Source: an uncultured Chthoniobacterales bacterium
Lineage (GTDB): Bacteria > Verrucomicrobiota > Verrucomicrobiae > Chthoniobacterales > UBA10450
DNA length: 16,969 nucleotides
Direction: 5' to 3'
NCBI GenBank assembly: GCA_955652855.1
Contig: CATPCN010000564.1
Coordinates: 1 to 16,969, forward strand
Shown: in pieces, positions 13,034 to 16,969 of the stretch
Layout: each line of letters opens with the position of its first letter
Numbering within the stretch: position 1 is the first letter of the stretch
Notes under the pieces: model-generated
What the model saw: the letters and a program-made list of their open reading frames with translations, nothing else
Told to the model about the DNA's origin: nothing
The model's database searches: none
Position numbers and translations under genes: made by a program

Positions 13034-14809
13034 TCACGGCTTGAGCTCCATGCGCCGCAGGAGGTCGACGTAGCGCGGGTCGCTGCGGAGGGACTCAAAG
13101 GGTGGTGCCCATCTGATCCAGGCCAACAAACCACTGTGAGCCTGAAAATCCTTTTCCAGCCAGGCAAAAGCTTGATCGTTCTCTCCCAGACCCGCGTACA
13201 CTGCCGCGAGGTCTTGGCCGATCGCTCCGTGCTTTTCATATTTCCCTTCAAGCTCTTTGAGCACGGCGAGCGCTTCAGCACGCTTTCCCGAAAGCGCGTA
13301 GCCGTATCCGAGATCGCGGAGAGGCCGCCTCTCTCTTTCAGACAACTCAACTGCCTTCTGAAGCTCCGCAATGGCTTCTGAGTGACGTCCCTGTTTTAAA
13401 TACGCCAAGCCTAAATATTCATGTGCCCTCGGATAATTCGGCTCTAAGTCGATGACTCTTTTGCATTGTGCGATCGAGGCATTCACGTTACCCTCCGCGA
13501 AATAAGCGTATGTGAGGGTAGTACCGATAACGGGCGAAAGAGGATCAAGCTCATTCGCACGTTCGATCTCGGCCATTGCCTCGTCAATTCGCCCCACACC
13601 AAGGAGATAAAGGCTGTACCAGTGAGGTGCTGTTGAGTAATTCGGATTTAGCTTAATCGAGCGCTTGAACTCTTCTTCAGCTTGTTCCCATTGCCACAGA
13701 TTACTATCGACGTACGCTAACGATGTGTGCGCTTCTGCCAGTGAACTATCAAGCTTGAGAGCACGGTGCGCGAAGGCCTTCGCTTTCGGAAAAGTCTCAC
13801 TCGCGGGAGTGCCAACGTAATCTTCCAGCAACAAATAACAGTCGGCGAGTCCAACGTAAGCGAGTGCGTAATTCGGGTCTTTGTCGGCTGCCTGTTGGAA
13901 CTGATCGATCGCTTTCTTGAGGTTCTCCGCAGTCCGCTTATTCCAGTAATAGCGGCCTCTTAAGTAGAATTGATAGGCTTCCGGGTTGGTCGTGTCGCGC
14001 TGCGTAAGTTGTTGCTGCTGCTCACCTGTTAGCTTCAACCTCAGCTTTTCTGTTACTTCGCGCACCAGCGCTTGCTTCACGGCTAGCACGTCCACGAGTT
14101 TGCGCTCGTATTCTTCGCCCCAGAGTTGGGTGCCCGTCATGGCATCAACTAAGTCCACTTGAACGTTGAGTCTGTCACCCAGCTGACGAACGACTCCCAT
14201 CAAGACCGTCCGCACCTTTAGTTCCCGTCCCACTGCCTGCGGGTCGACTTGTTTTCCTTTGTAACGAAAAGCCGTGCTGCGGGCGATGATCTTCAACTGC
14301 TGCAACTCGGCCAGGCTATTAATCAGCGCCTCGGATATGCCGTCGGACAAATATTCCGTGTCCGCATTGCGGGTCGCGTTTTCAAAGGGCAACACCGCAA
14401 TACTTTTCTCCGGAATCTCTCCGTCCAGTCCGTTGCTGCCCGCGACCGAGGCGGTTTTTGGGCGGCGAAATTGCCAGGCAAAAAAGCCAGAGGTTAAGAT
14501 GGCAACGACGACAATGACCGCCGTAAGCTTGCGCCCAGTCCTGCGCGTGATCGACTCGTTAGGCGCGACATCCTCCGTCCGCTTAATCCCTTCGGGTGTC
14601 AGTTCAAATGCCCATGCCAAAACCAGTGCGATCGGAAAACCAAGGAGTATCAGCAAGACAACCGCGCTCGTGATGGCATCGGAAAGATGCAGCGCCGGCA
14701 CCACGGTCGCCGCAATCTGCATGACGAGCCAACCGACGATTGCGTACGCCACCGCAACCTTGTAAACGTTACGCCGCTTCAATTCGGCGAAGAAGTTCTT
14801 CGCATTCAC
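13034..14809 (-). CDS. Membrane-anchored TolB-like/TPR protein, copy 2 (591 aa)
   Basis: The tag FFAELKRRNVYKVA (6-19) and loop TPEGIKRTEDVAPNESITRR (71-90) are standard, but the membrane hairpin is unique in the array (LVMQIAATVVPALHLSDAIT). The TolB-N-like domain (KSIAVLPFEN at 135, to about 263) is the most divergent: TEYLSDGISEALINSLAELQ and RSTAFRYKGKQVDPQAVGRE resemble the domains found beside serine/threonine kinases in Acidobacteria and relatives. The TPR part is of the short type, begins PEAYQFYLRGRYYWNKRT and contains consensus repeats such as KAIDQFQQAADKDPNYALAY. The end is FESLRSDPRYVDLLRRMELK. The start is GTG, nine bases after the stop of copy 1. No kinase or cyclase domain is attached, so signalling would depend on a separate partner. 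Confidence 0.88.
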   Translation of the reverse strand: MNAKNFFAELKRRNVYKVAVAYAIVGWLVMQIAATVVPALHLSDAITSAVVLLILLGFPIALVLAWAFELTPEGIKRTEDVAPNESITRRTGRKLTAVIVVVAILTSGFFAWQFRRPKTASVAGSNGLDGEIPEKSIAVLPFENATRNADTEYLSDGISEALINSLAELQQLKIIARSTAFRYKGKQVDPQAVGRELKVRTVLMGVVRQLGDRLNVQVDLVDAMTGTQLWGEEYERKLVDVLAVKQALVREVTEKLRLKLTGEQQQQLTQRDTTNPEAYQFYLRGRYYWNKRTAENLKKAIDQFQQAADKDPNYALAYVGLADCYLLLEDYVGTPASETFPKAKAFAHRALKLDSSLAEAHTSLAYVDSNLWQWEQAEEEFKRSIKLNPNYSTAPHWYSLYLLGVGRIDEAMAEIERANELDPLSPVIGTTLTYAYFAEGNVNASIAQCKRVIDLEPNYPRAHEYLGLAYLKQGRHSEAIAELQKAVELSERERRPLRDLGYGYALSGKRAEALAVLKELEGKYEKHGAIGQDLAAVYAGLGENDQAFAWLEKDFQAHSGLLAWIRWAPPFESLRSDPRYVDLLRRMELKP

Positions 14810-14818
14810 GGCGTCGAT

Positions 14819-16888
14819 TTATTTGCCCGCCTCCTTCGGAGCGAGTGAGGCTAAGATTTTTTCGAAACGCGGATCGCCGCGCAGCGGATCCCACAATGGC
14901 AGCAGTTTCAATTGGCCATAGCTCAAGTCGCACGGCCGGCGCGTGGCGATGGCAAGCTGTTCGCAGGCGAGATCTTTGTCGCCGACCCACGCAGCGATGA
15001 CCGTCAAATATTTCACCAGTGCGATCCCACCCAGTGCATCTTTTTCCACAGGGAGAAGCTCGACCGCGCGCCGGCCTTCGCGCAGCGCTTCCTCTCTTCG
15101 GCCCAGACCGGCGTCGATCAAACCGAGCACGCACAATGCGGGGCCGTAATTTGGTTGCGTCTGGATGATTTTCTCCTGCTCCGCGCGTGCGGCAGCGAAG
15201 GCCGATTGCGCTTTAAGGTCATCCTTCATAAAACGTGCGATCAGGCCTTCGATGAACGGCCGATTAAAATTCAGATTGTCCGATGCACCTAAGGTGGTGA
15301 TTGGATTTTCGCCTGCAGCAAGTAAGGCGTTATGTGCGGCAGCGCCGTCGCGTTCGGCCATTGCGCACCCAAGCCAATAATTAGCGATCGTCGGCAACGC
15401 TGCAGGATTTGTGGCGCGAACGGAATCGATCATTTGATGCACCGGCCGCGTATCGGCTTTCCAATCAAAATCCACGAACGCATGCCAGACCTTCGTAACA
15501 GCATCGTCGGGGTCGAAAGCCAACACACGGGCCAACGTCGCTTTTGCTTCGGGATACCGCCGAAGACATTGGTAAGTTATTGCTGTTTGCTGCAGCGTGA
15601 GAATATTGCGCGGATCGAGTTCAATAGAGCGCTCAAGGTCTCGCAGTGACTCGTTCCAGCGCCCCTGCCGCCTTTCGATGTAACCTTGCAACGCGGCGAC
15701 CCATGGATCGCCCGGTATGCTCCGGCGGGCAACCTCGAGTTCAGCCAAAGCACCATCATAATCGAGGTATCCAAAGTAGAGATTCCGCGCACGCGCCAGA
15801 TGAGTTTCACCAGCATCGGGTCGAAGGCGAACGGCAGTTTGGACAGCCGCTTCGGCTTGGGCCAGGCGCGCTGGAGTATGGTCCCAGCCGAGAAAATAAA
15901 TCGCGAGTTCAGTAAAGGCGAGTTGGCAATACGCATCGAAAAACGACGGATCACGCGCGATAGCCTGGTTCAGCAGATCGGCTACCTGTAGTAAATCCGC
16001 TCTTCCAGTGCTGCTGCCCCATGAGGTCAGAAAAAGATTCTTGGCGCGCGTGTAGAGATCGAAGGCCGTGATGTCGCTCGTCGGGGCACGTTCGATCGCG
16101 CTCTTTTCGCGGGGCGAAAGCTTTGTCTGGAGCTGGTCAGCAATCGTCTTTGCGATCTCACTTTGAATGGCGAACACATCCGCGAGATCGCGATCGTAAG
16201 TCTGCGCCCAAAGATGCGCGTCATTGCGTGTATCGATTAGCTGCGCATTCACGCGAACCCGGTTACCTGCGCGTTGTACGCTGCCTTCCAGCACGTGAGC
16301 CACTTCAAGTTCTTGCCCAATTTTGCGCAGGTTGCGTTCTACTCCGGTCTTGTAGTGCATCACGCTCGAACGGCTGATTACCTTCAGGTCCGCGATTTTC
16401 GACAGGTCAGTGAGAATCTCGTCCTGCACGCCATCGGCAAAAAACGCGTTGGCCTTCTCTTCGCTTAAATTTTCGAATGGAAGAACTGCGATCGATTTTG
16501 ACGGCAATTCGCTGGGAGACGCCGTGCTGCTGTTCCGCGCCGTGTAGCGTCCGATAAAAAACAAACCAACAGAAAACGCGGCTCCAATCATAACGACGTA
16601 GATCCAGGCGCGATTTTTCGAAACGCCTACGGCGGAAAGATCGACATCTTCCGTGTGCTTGATTCCTTCCGGTGTCAGCTCAAATGCCCATGAGATCACG
16701 AGCGCGATTGGAAATCCGATCACGATTGCGAGTACGATCAATCGGACGGCCCAATTCGGAATCTCGAAGAATGGAAAGACTTGGGTGGCTATCTGAATCA
16801 ACAGCCACGAGACGACCGCATAGGCGACAGCAACCTTGTAAACGTTGCGCCGCTTCAGCTCGGCGAAGAACGACGGTTTCCCGCTCAT
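14819..16888 (-). CDS. Membrane-anchored TolB-like/TPR protein, copy 1 (689 aa), first of the array
   Basis: This first gene in the direction of transcription has the tag FFAELKRRNVYKVA (7-20), helices at about 19-38 and 46-69 with IPNWAVRLIVLAIVIGFPIA (43-62), loop TPEGIKHTEDVDLSAVGVSK (72-91) and helix 3 at 94-113. The TolB-N-like domain (131-258) includes KSIAVLPFEN, FFADGVQDEILTDLSKI and RSSVMHYK. The rest is TPR-like solenoid: LLNQAIARDPSFFDAYCQLA, then later pairs, then NYGPALCVLGLIDAGLGRRE, ending WDPLRGDPRFEKIL. Predicted topology is N-in with the TolB and TPR parts in the periplasm. The ATG at 16888 has no Shine-Dalgarno; 81 bases upstream are open in the same frame with no better start, so the promoter lies at or beyond the window edge. 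The membrane half resembles copy 3 and the rest resembles copy 5. Confidence 0.88.
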   Translation of the reverse strand: MSGKPSFFAELKRRNVYKVAVAYAVVSWLLIQIATQVFPFFEIPNWAVRLIVLAIVIGFPIALVISWAFELTPEGIKHTEDVDLSAVGVSKNRAWIYVVMIGAAFSVGLFFIGRYTARNSSTASPSELPSKSIAVLPFENLSEEKANAFFADGVQDEILTDLSKIADLKVISRSSVMHYKTGVERNLRKIGQELEVAHVLEGSVQRAGNRVRVNAQLIDTRNDAHLWAQTYDRDLADVFAIQSEIAKTIADQLQTKLSPREKSAIERAPTSDITAFDLYTRAKNLFLTSWGSSTGRADLLQVADLLNQAIARDPSFFDAYCQLAFTELAIYFLGWDHTPARLAQAEAAVQTAVRLRPDAGETHLARARNLYFGYLDYDGALAELEVARRSIPGDPWVAALQGYIERRQGRWNESLRDLERSIELDPRNILTLQQTAITYQCLRRYPEAKATLARVLAFDPDDAVTKVWHAFVDFDWKADTRPVHQMIDSVRATNPAALPTIANYWLGCAMAERDGAAAHNALLAAGENPITTLGASDNLNFNRPFIEGLIARFMKDDLKAQSAFAAARAEQEKIIQTQPNYGPALCVLGLIDAGLGRREEALREGRRAVELLPVEKDALGGIALVKYLTVIAAWVGDKDLACEQLAIATRRPCDLSYGQLKLLPLWDPLRGDPRFEKILASLAPKEAGK

Positions 16889-16891
16889 GGC

Positions 16892-16969
16892 TTCGGGGTG
16901 GCGACCGCCGGCTTCCAGGTCGAGGGCGGTTACAACCGGACCGGTCAGCCGGCCAACAACTGGTTGGCC
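16892..16969 (+). CDS. Possible family 1 glycoside hydrolase fragment (N-terminal motif)
   Basis: Read on the plus strand, the last 78 bases give FGVATAGFQVEGGYN followed by a PANNW segment, closely resembling the N-terminal signature of GH1 beta-glycosidases (G-x-ATAxxQVEG). The frame continues out of the window. No good start lies upstream: the nearest in-frame candidate is GTG at 16898, which would cut into the motif, and the upstream codons overlap the start of TolB/TPR copy 1 on the other strand. It may be a 5'-truncated gene or remnant, or a chance match in a short stretch. Confidence 0.35.

Overview
This is a bacterial chromosomal window with moderately high GC and no phage, CRISPR, rRNA or tRNA signal. 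The five large paralogous membrane-anchored TolB-like/TPR proteins, the weak use of Shine-Dalgarno sites in that block and the decayed integron-type cassette array fit a soil Verrucomicrobiota lineage (Chthoniobacterales / Udaeobacter-like). That assignment is an inference from family resemblance, not from a marker gene.

Left part (1-5.6 kb): the 3' end of a DUF885 zinc-peptidase-like gene (+) meets a six-helix membrane protein gene (-). From about 1572 to 4906 lies what reads as a cluster of integron attC sites without an integrase. Three complete sites (2101-2239, 2853-3072, 3586-3728) and two truncated edge sites (1572-1622, 4894-4906) alternate with single-gene cassettes, all on the minus strand: an exported cupin, an exported small beta-barrel-like protein, a frameshifted two-helix membrane protein and a SAM-dependent O-methyltransferase. 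The diagnostic feature is that the 7-bp core at the start of each cassette is the exact complement of the outer core of that cassette's other site: TTAGAC with GTCTAA twice, TTAGGC with GCCTAA, and TTAGAT with ATCTAA. The extra unpaired bases in the attC arms suggest that the attC top strand is the plus strand, so every cassette gene would be antisense to its recombination site.

Middle (5.0-7.1 kb): an exported DUF1579-like protein gene (-), a palindrome-rich intergenic region, an EamA/DMT transporter gene (+) and a small uncharacterised ORF (+) in the same frame as the transporter.

Right part (7.05-16.89 kb, minus strand): five head-to-tail genes of 591-689 codons and a sixth copy reduced to its first 21 codons. 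All begin with an almost invariant FFAELKRRNVYKVA segment, followed by two membrane helices, a TPEGIKRTEDV-like cytoplasmic loop, a third helix, a TolB-N/FlgO-like domain beginning KSIAVLPF, TPR repeats and a closing LRxDPRF motif. Spacing is 34, 9 or 3 nt, or start and stop codons overlap, so the block looks like one transcription unit. The modules (membrane part, loop, TolB domain, TPR solenoid) are combined differently in each copy, as expected if the array evolves by recombination between copies. At the far right edge, plus-strand codons resemble the N-terminal motif of family 1 glycoside hydrolases.
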